Source: an uncultured Lachnospiraceae bacterium
GTDB lineage: Bacteria > Bacillota > Clostridia > Lachnospirales > Lachnospiraceae
DNA: 34,783 bases
Direction of reading: 5' to 3'
Assembly: GCA_945868485.1 (NCBI GenBank)
Contig: CAMBLS010000005.1
Span: forward strand, 1-34,783
Positions within the stretch are counted from its first letter, which is position 1. Each line of letters opens with the position of its first letter. Below are positions 8,192 to 16,477 of this stretch, in pieces. The translations under genes were made by a program, and so were the position numbers. The notes below the pieces were generated by a model. It ran no database searches. It was given only the letters and a program-made list of their open reading frames with translations, and was not told the origin of the DNA.

Positions 8192-10513
8192 ATGAAAAAA
8201 GGGAAAATTATTTTAGCATTATTTTTATTATGTATTCTGGGAATTTTTGGATGTGGAAAAAAATCAGAAAACAGTGGAAGTTCAGGAAAGAGCGTAACAG
8301 CTTCTAAAGATTATGTATATCGGATGGAGGATGTGGCGTCCATTCCAGAAGGGCAGAATATTAACCAGATTATCCATTCTGACAAGGGAATCTATGCTTA
8401 TGGGTACAATTGGCTGGAGGACACGCAGGAATCAAGCCTATTTCTTTTGGAATTGAATGAAGACGGAACTACAGGAGAACCCTATGAAATTACACTGGAA
8501 GGAAATGTCGGTATCAATGCCCTGGAGATAGATGATAATGGAGATTTATACTGTGTTGTCAATCGGTATCAGGCAGGAGATGAGGTGGTGGAAGGCTATG
8601 CCCGGTTAGAAGAACAGGTTGCAAGTTATGACGAATATTTTCTGGTAAAAATGACTCTGCAAGGAGAAAATATTTTTGCCGTTAAATTGAATGATATCCC
8701 GGAGATCCAGAAACTCAACGAAGAGAATGGATATCTTTATATCAGAAATATGGTACTGGATTCTGACAATGGAATTTATCTTAGTATAATGGAGGACCAT
8801 TTCATCAAATTTGATATGGATGGAAATTTCCTGAAAATGACGAAAGCGGGTGGGGGCAACAGCAGTCTTTTTTATGCAAACTTTATTCGGTTAAAAGACG
8901 GAAGAATGGTTGCAGTATTAAATGAAAATGAGAATGTGAAACTTGGTCTTGTGGATTTGGAGGCAGGTACGATAGAAGAGACCTATAGTTTTCCCGGCTT
9001 GTCTTATGAATATACCTTTTATCAGGGGGAAGGATATGATTTATATCTGACTAATATGCAGGGGTTATACGGATATAATCTGGGGGATGCGGATAAAACA
9101 CAGTTGTTAAGCTTTGTAGATTCAGATTTTGAATTCTATAGTCTGTATTGTGTGACCGGAATAAACGAGAAGCAATTCTATGCATTGCACGATGATATGT
9201 ATAGTGATATGAGTATCCTTGCAAAGTTTACTAAAGTTGAACCTGAGGAGATTAAGGATAAGCAGCAGATTACATTGGCAATGGTATATACAGACTGGAG
9301 AGTTCGACAGGCAGTAATCAACTTTAATAAAACAAATGAAGAGTACCGTATTTCTATTGTTGATTATAATTCTTTGTATGGTTCAAACACAGATTATAAA
9401 GCAGGCTATAATAAGCTGAATACAGATATTGTATCAGGTAAAGTGCCGGATTTGCTTGTATTGGACAATTCTCTGCCGGTGGACAGTTATATCAATAAAG
9501 GATTGTTCGAGGATCTGAAACCATATATTGAGAAGGATGAGGAATTTAAACTGGATCAATTTATGCCTAACATCGTTGAGGCCTTTTCGGTAGATGGCAA
9601 GTTATACACGCTGGTTCCTTCTTATACAATTCAAACTTTGGTGGCAAAAGCATCTGATGTTGGAAATGAGCGTGGATGGACGATACAGGAAGCAATGGAT
9701 ATCATGGCTTCTAAACCGCAGGAAATGCAGTTTGCAAACACAATTACAAGAGAAGGAATGCTGAATAACTGCATGTCAATGGCAGGTAGTCAATTTATAG
9801 ATTGGGAAAAAGGCAACTGTAACTTTAATTCTGATGCTTTTATTCAGATGTTGGATTTTTTGAATATGTTTCCGGAAGAGGTCGATGACGCTACATTTAC
9901 CGATGAATACTGGATGAATTATGATTCTATGTGGCGTGAAGGAAAAGTGCTTACCTATCAGGTTGGAATCGGTTCATTTAGAGACTATAATAACCTGGAG
10001 AAGGGAACTTTTGGAGAAAAGATTACTATGATTGGTTTTCCTTCAGCTGATGAGGATGGCTCCGTTATCATACCAGATATGCAGTTTGCAATGTCTGCAA
10101 AGTCCGGCTGTAAAGATGGTGCATGGGCATTTTTGCGTACCTTCCTTACGGAAGAGTATCAGACCCAAAATGTTACTTATAGCTTCCCAATCAGTATCAA
10201 ACGATTGGAGGCACTTGCGGAAGAAGCAATGCAGAAGCCTTATTATGTGGATGAAAATAATAATAAAGTTGAGTTTGATGACACTTATTATATAGGAGGC
10301 GTTGAGGTTACTATTTCCCCTATGACAGAGCATGAGACAGAAGAATTGAAAAAACAGCTTTACAGCTTTACACAGGTATATAAGTATGACGAGGCCCTTT
10401 TGAATATCATTCAGGAGGAAACGGCTCCTTATTTTGCAGGTCAGAAGAGCGCCAGAGATGTAGCTACCATTATTCAGAGCAGAGCACAGATTTATGTAAA
10501 TGAAAACCGTTAA
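8192..10513 (+). CDS. Extracellular solute-binding lipoprotein with propeller-like N-terminal domain fused to a family-1-type SBP domain
   Basis: Lipobox in MKKGKIILALFLLCILGIFGCGKK; N-terminal ~330 aa of beta-rich repeats (DDNGDLYCVV, DSDNGIYLSI, LKDGRMVAVL); C-terminal half KQQITLAMVYTDWRVRQAVINFNKTNEEYRISIVDY...GKVPDLLVLDN...YINKGLFEDLKPYIE resembles an SBP. Confidence 0.8.
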   Translation: MKKGKIILALFLLCILGIFGCGKKSENSGSSGKSVTASKDYVYRMEDVASIPEGQNINQIIHSDKGIYAYGYNWLEDTQESSLFLLELNEDGTTGEPYEITLEGNVGINALEIDDNGDLYCVVNRYQAGDEVVEGYARLEEQVASYDEYFLVKMTLQGENIFAVKLNDIPEIQKLNEENGYLYIRNMVLDSDNGIYLSIMEDHFIKFDMDGNFLKMTKAGGGNSSLFYANFIRLKDGRMVAVLNENENVKLGLVDLEAGTIEETYSFPGLSYEYTFYQGEGYDLYLTNMQGLYGYNLGDADKTQLLSFVDSDFEFYSLYCVTGINEKQFYALHDDMYSDMSILAKFTKVEPEEIKDKQQITLAMVYTDWRVRQAVINFNKTNEEYRISIVDYNSLYGSNTDYKAGYNKLNTDIVSGKVPDLLVLDNSLPVDSYINKGLFEDLKPYIEKDEEFKLDQFMPNIVEAFSVDGKLYTLVPSYTIQTLVAKASDVGNERGWTIQEAMDIMASKPQEMQFANTITREGMLNNCMSMAGSQFIDWEKGNCNFNSDAFIQMLDFLNMFPEEVDDATFTDEYWMNYDSMWREGKVLTYQVGIGSFRDYNNLEKGTFGEKITMIGFPSADEDGSVIIPDMQFAMSAKSGCKDGAWAFLRTFLTEEYQTQNVTYSFPISIKRLEALAEEAMQKPYYVDENNNKVEFDDTYYIGGVEVTISPMTEHETEELKKQLYSFTQVYKYDEALLNIIQEETAPYFAGQKSARDVATIIQSRAQIYVNENR

Positions 10514-10540
10514 CAGCAATCCCTGAAAATGGAGATACTA

Positions 10541-11827
10541 ATGAAGAAAAAAATAGCAACTAATAGTCTTTACTGGTCATTATTACGAATAACAATTATA
10601 CCCATTGTTTTATTGTCTTTGGTAATTACTACATTCAGTGCGAAAAGCTTTGCTACATCTATGCATAAGGAAGTAGAAAACGGGTTGCGGGATTTGTGTA
10701 ATACAATTCTTACAATGTATGATACAACATATAAGGGAGATTATCATGTGCAGATGCAGCAAGATGGTATCTATTTGTTCAAAGGTGAGACACTTTTGAA
10801 TGGAGATTTCTCCATAATCGACCGAGTCAAAGAAAAAACCGGGGCAGATGTTTCTATCTTTTATGAGGATATAAGGGTTCTGACTACGATTACCGATGAA
10901 CAGGGACAGAGGATGGTTGGAACAAAAGCCAGTACAATTGTGTCTAGGGATGTTTTTGAAAATGGAACCAGTGTCTTTTATCCCAGTGTCGTTATTGACC
11001 AGAAAAAATATTTTGCCTATTATTCACCACTGATAAATTCAGATGGTACATGTGCAGGCATGGTTTTTGTGGGGAAGCCCTCTGCAACGGTAGAAGAGCT
11101 TATCAGAAAGGCTGTCAGTCCTATTATTATAATTGCATTAATTGCTGTGATTTTTGGTGTGGCACTTACAACAGGGTATTCAAAGCGTCTGGTAGACGCA
11201 ATTCGAAAAATTGAAATATTTCTTCAAAAGGTTGCAGGAGGAAACTTTCACGCCGAGCTTGAGCCTCAGGTGCTGAAAAGAAGTGATGAACTTGGAGATA
11301 TGGGGAAATATGCTGTAAAGATGGAAAAATCCCTTAAAGAGCTTGTAGAGCAGGATCTTTTGACGAAAATCAACAATCGACGCAGCGGTGAAAAGTTATT
11401 GAGAAGAGCACAAAAAGATTTGTATTTAAAAGGTGTGACTTTCAGTGTTGCTCTTGGTGATATAGATCATTTTAAAAACGTCAATGATACTTATGGGCAT
11501 GAATGCGGTGATGTAATTTTAATGGAAGTTGCAAGCCGCATGAAAGCACATATGATAGGAAAGGGCTTTGTGGCAAGATGGGGTGGAGAAGAATTTCTTT
11601 TGGTCTATCAAGGGAAACCAATAGAAGATGTGATGAAGTTTATGGAAGAACTACTGGAGGACATTCGAGGGAAAGATGTAGCCTATAATGAAGAAACAAT
11701 GGTTCATGTGACTATGACATTCGGTCTTGTTGAGGGCAGTGAGAAAAGGTTGGAGGACATCATTAAAGCTGCGGATAGGAAGCTTTACCATGGAAAAAAT
11801 AACGGGCGAGATCAGATTGTGGTGTAA
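10541..11827 (+). CDS. Membrane-bound diguanylate cyclase (Cache-like sensor, HAMP-like linker, GGDEF domain)
   Basis: Two TM segments around an extracellular domain; D-x-L-T-x-x-x-N-R and RWGGEEFLLV. Start at ATG 10541 chosen because GGAG lies 6 nt upstream; track start 10529 is in the same frame. Confidence 0.9.
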   Translation: MKKKIATNSLYWSLLRITIIPIVLLSLVITTFSAKSFATSMHKEVENGLRDLCNTILTMYDTTYKGDYHVQMQQDGIYLFKGETLLNGDFSIIDRVKEKTGADVSIFYEDIRVLTTITDEQGQRMVGTKASTIVSRDVFENGTSVFYPSVVIDQKKYFAYYSPLINSDGTCAGMVFVGKPSATVEELIRKAVSPIIIIALIAVIFGVALTTGYSKRLVDAIRKIEIFLQKVAGGNFHAELEPQVLKRSDELGDMGKYAVKMEKSLKELVEQDLLTKINNRRSGEKLLRRAQKDLYLKGVTFSVALGDIDHFKNVNDTYGHECGDVILMEVASRMKAHMIGKGFVARWGGEEFLLVYQGKPIEDVMKFMEELLEDIRGKDVAYNEETMVHVTMTFGLVEGSEKRLEDIIKAADRKLYHGKNNGRDQIVV

Positions 11828-11835
11828 ATCATGAA

Positions 11836-13077
11836 TTAAGACAAAATGATGGGAGATTGCTTCCAATCATTTAATGGTGTTCTATTTTTCTTGTGAAACC
11901 GCACAGATTCATAGACAGAAGCACAGTAAATATCCTGCTTAAAGAGTGCAAGTGCCTTTTCATCAAGTAAGGAAGCGGCATTTGCAGGCTTGGAAATCAG
12001 AGGTATATTACTGTGTTTTTTGATAGCTGCAAGAAGCGGTGAGGAGTCTTTTCGGAATCCAAGAAGCCTTGCATAAGGGAGATACAGGTTTCGCTCTTTG
12101 AAGGACGAACGATAATAGTCGGGGGTTTTGATATTTAATAAAATATGCATCAAAACACGACTGATTCGTGTGTAAGTCAAATCTTTAGATTTTAATAGAT
12201 TACAAAAATCGGTAAAATTAGTATAATTGGGGATGTATTTGCATATTTTGTCGGATAGATCTGAAGTGCAGTCCAAATAAAATGAAAAACCATCATTCTG
12301 TTCTGAGAGCAGCTTATAGTGAAGAAGATCAGAAAAATCATTTTCAGAGAGTGCGTTTACCGAGAGCTGATCAGATTCAAACATTTGATAAACTTCAGAA
12401 GGTACATAAGCAGAAAGCTTTTTAGCAGCTTCTGTTTCTTTTAAAAGTGCATTTCTTATGGCAGAAGCAGAGGCATATCCTGTTGCAGAATTTGAAAAAG
12501 AAGTTTCATGATAACCGGCATCTTTTCGTTTTAAAGTAAACGGGATGATGCTGCTATTGGAAGCCAAAAGAGCTTTGCAGTATTCCAAACCAAGAATATT
12601 GTTTGGAGAAGAAAGTAATTCAATATTTTCATGAGAGAGAGCTTTTGCCCTGGAGACGGGATAAGAATATCCCTGCTGCAGGTATTCTCTTATTTTACCA
12701 TCAAGAGAACTATTTTCTTCTGTCAGCATATGAGCACAGCTTTGCAATAGCGGGAGATTACCTGATTCACTTCCAAAAGATAATAGGTTAATGGTATTTA
12801 ATTGATTAAGCAGAGTGACAGCTCCACTGGCGAAGAATTCGGCACTGGAGAGAGCATAAAGGGCAGGAAGTTCAATGACTGCATCGGCGCCACCTAAAAG
12901 CGCCATACGAGTTCTCGTATATTTATTGCACAGGGCGGGAGCTCCGCGCTGAACAAAGTCTCCACTCATAAGAATCAGAATATAGTCTGCACCAGTCTGA
13001 CGGCGTGTTTCCTCAATCTGGTAACGGTGCCCATTATGAAAAGGATTGTACTCGGCAATAATTGCGGCAGTTTTCAT
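11836..13077 (-). CDS. tmcAL: tRNA(Met) cytidine acetate ligase / nucleotidyltransferase (YlbM/DUF795 family)
   Basis: MKTAAIIAEYNPFHNGHRYQIEETRRQTGADYILILMSGDFVQRGAPALCNKYTRTRMALLGGADAVIELP; HxGH-type nucleotidyltransferase motif (HNGH). Confidence 0.9.
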   Translation of the reverse strand: MKTAAIIAEYNPFHNGHRYQIEETRRQTGADYILILMSGDFVQRGAPALCNKYTRTRMALLGGADAVIELPALYALSSAEFFASGAVTLLNQLNTINLLSFGSESGNLPLLQSCAHMLTEENSSLDGKIREYLQQGYSYPVSRAKALSHENIELLSSPNNILGLEYCKALLASNSSIIPFTLKRKDAGYHETSFSNSATGYASASAIRNALLKETEAAKKLSAYVPSEVYQMFESDQLSVNALSENDFSDLLHYKLLSEQNDGFSFYLDCTSDLSDKICKYIPNYTNFTDFCNLLKSKDLTYTRISRVLMHILLNIKTPDYYRSSFKERNLYLPYARLLGFRKDSSPLLAAIKKHSNIPLISKPANAASLLDEKALALFKQDIYCASVYESVRFHKKNRTPLNDWKQSPIILS

Positions 13078-13203
13078 GATTTAATATCCCCTGAATAAAA
13101 AGCTTAAATTTCTTGCTAATATGCTTCTTTCTAAATTTAACATACAACAGGATGGTTAGTAAATTATGTATTTAATTTTACACAATTTTTTATGTTCTGA
13201 TAC

Positions 13204-13232
13204 TTGCCGGAAAATGCGGATTGCAATATAAT
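13204..13232 (+). promoter_or_regulatory. Putative sigma-A promoter for pta-ackA
   Basis: TTGCCG (13204-13209), 17-nt spacer, TATAAT (13227-13232). Confidence 0.75.
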
Positions 13233-13255
13233 TTTTATGTATGGTTTGAATAAAA

Positions 13256-13269
13256 TTTAAACGATTACA
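13256..13269 (+). promoter_or_regulatory. Candidate CcpA cre site upstream of pta
   Basis: TTTAAACGATTACA matches TGWAANCGNTNWCA at 13 of 14 positions and lies just downstream of the inferred transcription start. Confidence 0.5.
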
Positions 13270-13293
13270 TGGGGTACGAAAGGAGAATGGGTT

Positions 13294-14295
13294 ATGTCAT
13301 ATATTGATGTAATTAAGGACAAGGCTAGAATGGATCGAAAGACTATTGTTCTGCCGGAAACTACAGACAAAAGAACATTGATTGCAGCAGCAAATATTAT
13401 CAAAGAGGGTATTGCCAATATCATTATGATTGGAAATGAAGAGAAGATTATGGATGGCGCAACCTGGCTGGAAATTGAGCTTGAAGGTGTGACAATCATA
13501 AACCCTGAAACATGTGAAAAACTGGATGATTATGTGAATTTACTATATGAAACTAGAAAAAGTAAAGGGATGACTCCGGAAAAGGCAAGAGAAATTCTTT
13601 TAAATGATTATCTGACCTTTGGCGTTATTATGGTAAAGGCAAATGATGCGGACGGTATGGTGGCGGGCGCCTGCCATGCAACGGCAGATACATTGCGTCC
13701 GGCTCTCCAGATTTTGAAGACTGCACCCGGAGTAAAACTGGTTTCTGGCTTTTTCCTGATGTGTGTACCGGATTGTGAGCTTGGTGATAATGGAACTTTT
13801 CTGTTTGCGGACTGTGGATTGAATCAGGATCCTACAGCGGAAGAACTTGCAGCAATCGCAGATTCATCGGCCAGAAGCTTTAAGAGTTTAGTGGGGAGTA
13901 AGCCAATTATTGCAATGCTTTCCCACTCAACTAAGGGAAGCGCAAAGCATGAATTGGTTGATAAAGTGGTTGAAGCAACTAGAATTGCACATCAGCAGTA
14001 TCCTGGTCTTGCAATTGATGGTGAATTACAGCTTGATGCCGCATTGGTACCACAGGTAGCCAAGTCTAAAGCACCTGACAGCGAGGTTGCCGGTAAGGCA
14101 AATGTACTTATTTTCCCGAATCTGGACTGCGGAAATATCGGGTATAAGCTGGTACAAAGGCTGGCTAAGGCAGAGGCCTATGGACCTATGCTTCAGGGAA
14201 TTGCAAAGCCTGTCAATGATTTGTCAAGAGGATGCTCCTGGCAGGATATTGTAGGTGTGGTTGCACTTACAGCGGTGCAGGCGCAGCTTTCATAG
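13294..14295 (+). CDS. pta: Phosphate acetyltransferase
   Basis: MSYIDVIKDKARMDRKTIVLPETTDKRTLIAAANIIKEGIANIIMIG...; immediately upstream of ackA. Confidence 0.95.
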   Translation: MSYIDVIKDKARMDRKTIVLPETTDKRTLIAAANIIKEGIANIIMIGNEEKIMDGATWLEIELEGVTIINPETCEKLDDYVNLLYETRKSKGMTPEKAREILLNDYLTFGVIMVKANDADGMVAGACHATADTLRPALQILKTAPGVKLVSGFFLMCVPDCELGDNGTFLFADCGLNQDPTAEELAAIADSSARSFKSLVGSKPIIAMLSHSTKGSAKHELVDKVVEATRIAHQQYPGLAIDGELQLDAALVPQVAKSKAPDSEVAGKANVLIFPNLDCGNIGYKLVQRLAKAEAYGPMLQGIAKPVNDLSRGCSWQDIVGVVALTAVQAQLS

Positions 14296-14338
14296 GAATA
14301 TTTTTAATTTATTTCATCATAAGTGGAGGTTAGTATAA

Positions 14339-15541
14339 ATGAAAGATATTAATGTTCTGGTAATCAACTGTGGAAGTTCATCTTTAAAGTTTCAGTTGAT
14401 TAATTCTAAAACCGAGAAAGTAATTGCAAAGGGAATTTGTGAAAGAATTGGCATCGAGGGAAGTCAGATGGCATATACCCCTGCTGGCGGAGAAAAGATA
14501 GAAAAAATTTTCCCCATGAAGGATCATACACAGGCAATCAAGCTTGTACTTGATGCGCTTACGGATGCAGAGCATGGTGTTGTAAAAAATCTTGATGAAA
14601 TTGGTGCAGTTGGACACAGAATTGTACATGGAGGAGAAAAATTTGCTACCTCAACAATTATTACAGAGGATGTGATGGCAGCCATCGAGGAATGTAATGA
14701 TTTAGCTCCTTTACATAACCCTGCGAATCTGATTGGAATCAGAGCCTGCAAAGAGCTGATGCCCAGTACACCAATGGTGGCCGTTTTTGATACTGCATTC
14801 CATCAGACTATGCCGGAGGAGGCTTACCTGTATGGATTACCTTATCACTATTATGAAGATTATAAAGTAAGAAGATATGGTTTCCATGGAACCAGCCATT
14901 CTTATGTATCCCATAGAGCAGCCGAATTGCTGGGACAAAATTATGAGGACCTGAAAATCATTGTCTGTCATCTGGGGAATGGTGCCAGCGTATCTGCTGT
15001 AAAACATGGAAAATGTGTGGATACATCCATGGGACTTACTCCATTAGAAGGATTGATTATGGGAACCCGTTGCGGTGATATTGATCCTGCAATTATTGAA
15101 TTCCTTTGCAACAAAGAAGGAAAAGATGTTCATCAGATTTTGACAGTGTTAAATAAAGAATCAGGAGTGTATGGACTTTCAGGTGATTTCTCTTCCGATT
15201 TCAGAGATTTAGAGAAGGCATATCATGAAGGTGAGGCGTTTGCAATCAGAACAATGCATACATTTGCGTACAGAGTGGCAAAATATATTGGTGCATACAC
15301 AGCTGCCATGAATGGCGTGGATGCTATCTGCTTTACTGCAGGCGTTGGAGAAAACGGACCGCTTGTCAGAACAATGATTACTTCTTATCTTGGGTATCTT
15401 GGAATTGCTCTTGACGAGGAAGAGAATGTGAAACGTGGGGTGGAAAATATTATTTCCACGCCGGATAGTCGCACCAAGGTACTTGTGATTCCTACCAATG
15501 AAGAACTGGCAATTGCCAGAGAAACGGTAGCATTAGTATAA
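14339..15541 (+). CDS. ackA: Acetate kinase
   Basis: INVLVINCGSSSLKFQLI, VGHRIVHGGEKF, RYGFHGTSHSYVS; 400 aa. Confidence 0.97.
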   Translation: MKDINVLVINCGSSSLKFQLINSKTEKVIAKGICERIGIEGSQMAYTPAGGEKIEKIFPMKDHTQAIKLVLDALTDAEHGVVKNLDEIGAVGHRIVHGGEKFATSTIITEDVMAAIEECNDLAPLHNPANLIGIRACKELMPSTPMVAVFDTAFHQTMPEEAYLYGLPYHYYEDYKVRRYGFHGTSHSYVSHRAAELLGQNYEDLKIIVCHLGNGASVSAVKHGKCVDTSMGLTPLEGLIMGTRCGDIDPAIIEFLCNKEGKDVHQILTVLNKESGVYGLSGDFSSDFRDLEKAYHEGEAFAIRTMHTFAYRVAKYIGAYTAAMNGVDAICFTAGVGENGPLVRTMITSYLGYLGIALDEEENVKRGVENIISTPDSRTKVLVIPTNEELAIARETVALV

Positions 15542-15558
15542 AATTATTTTTGTAGGTA

Positions 15559-15587
15559 TTGACAAATGGTAATACCGTCGTTATAAT
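15559..15587 (+). promoter_or_regulatory. Consensus sigma-A promoter for the yceD-rpmF operon
   Basis: TTGACA (15559-15564), 17 nt, TATAAT (15582-15587): exact consensus hexamers at optimal spacing. Confidence 0.88.
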
Positions 15588-15642
15588 GATTGAGTGTGCG
15601 ATTTTAGATATATTTGCACATGTGATTCATAGGGAGCTTATT

Positions 15643-16167
15643 ATGTTAATCAATCTGACTGATGTATTTACATCTGAGGGAAAAGACAGAAGAGAAAGCC
15701 TGGCTTACGAACCGGATTTTTATTCCTTCATGGGAAACAAATACCGAATTTGTGAGAAATCTCCTTTAGAGATGAGCTTTTCCAATGTTGGAACAGGTAA
15801 AGTGTTGATTAAAGGAGAATTAAAACTGGTGCTGGAGATTCCCTGCGACAGGTGCTTGCAGATGGTAAATGTGCCGTTGGAAGTAGCGTTTGAGCAGGAG
15901 GTGCTTTCGCCTGATGCGATAACGGATCAGAATGAGAAGGACGAGCAGGATTTTATGCTTGGTTACGAATTGGATGTAGAAGCTTTCGTGAACAGTGAAA
16001 TCTTAGTTAATATGCCTGTTAAGGTGTTGTGTAAGCCTGGTTGCAAGGGGATTTGCAAGCAATGCGGACATAACTTAAATGAGGGTGAATGTGGTTGTGA
16101 TACATTTGTACCTGATCCCAGAATGGCAGCTATTAAAGATATCTTTAACGCAAATAAGGAGGTGTAA
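15643..16167 (+). CDS. DUF177 / YceD family protein
   Basis: MLINLTDVFTSEGKDRRESLAYEPDFYS...; Cys motifs CDRC and CKPGCKGICKQCG; directly upstream of rpmF. Start changed from 15559 (inside the -35 element) to ATG 15643 preceded by AGGGAG. Confidence 0.88.
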   Translation: MLINLTDVFTSEGKDRRESLAYEPDFYSFMGNKYRICEKSPLEMSFSNVGTGKVLIKGELKLVLEIPCDRCLQMVNVPLEVAFEQEVLSPDAITDQNEKDEQDFMLGYELDVEAFVNSEILVNMPVKVLCKPGCKGICKQCGHNLNEGECGCDTFVPDPRMAAIKDIFNANKEV

Positions 16168-16169
16168 CG

Positions 16170-16349
16170 ATGTCTATTTGTCCTAAGAATAAATCTTCAA
16201 AAGCCAGAAGAGATAAGAGAAGAGCAAACTGGAAGATGAGTGCTCCTACATTAGTTAAGTGCAGCAAATGCGGCGCCCTGATGATGCCTCACAGAGTATG
16301 CAAGGCATGCGGTTCTTACAATAAGAAAGAAATCGTAAGCGTTGACTAA
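16170..16349 (+). CDS. rpmF: 50S ribosomal protein L32 (zinc-ribbon form)
   Basis: 59-aa ORF absent from the supplied track: MSICPKNKSSKARRDKRRANWKMSAPTLVKCSKCGALMMPHRVCKACGSYNKKEIVSVD; AAGGAGGTG RBS. Confidence 0.95.
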   Translation: MSICPKNKSSKARRDKRRANWKMSAPTLVKCSKCGALMMPHRVCKACGSYNKKEIVSVD

Positions 16350-16363
16350 TTAAAACTGGTAAC

Positions 16364-16394
16364 AAAGCAACCCGTTCAATGGGTTGCTTTTTTT
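16364..16394 (+). terminator. Rho-independent terminator after rpmF
   Basis: AAAGCAACCC-GTTCAAT-GGGTTGCTTT followed by a T tract. Confidence 0.9.
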
Positions 16395-16420
16395 CACCCC
16401 TCTTTTATTGCAAATATATC

Positions 16421-16449
16421 TTGATTTTTAGAATATGGTTTAGTATAGT
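16421..16449 (+). promoter_or_regulatory. Putative sigma-A promoter for plsX
   Basis: TTGATT (16421-16426), 17 nt, TATAGT (16444-16449). Confidence 0.65.
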
Positions 16450-16477
16450 AAAGTAGTGATTGGATGGAGGTATATAA

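Noticed and set aside
10043-10519. 158-aa antisense ORF inside the solute-binding lipoprotein gene
   Set aside because: Low-complexity hydrophobic/Cys-rich translation, fully antisense to a well-supported CDS, no convincing RBS.
16430-16455. Possible FapR/FabT-type operator near the plsX promoter (TTAGTATAGTAAAG)
   Set aside because: Only a weak half-palindrome; does not match either consensus well enough.
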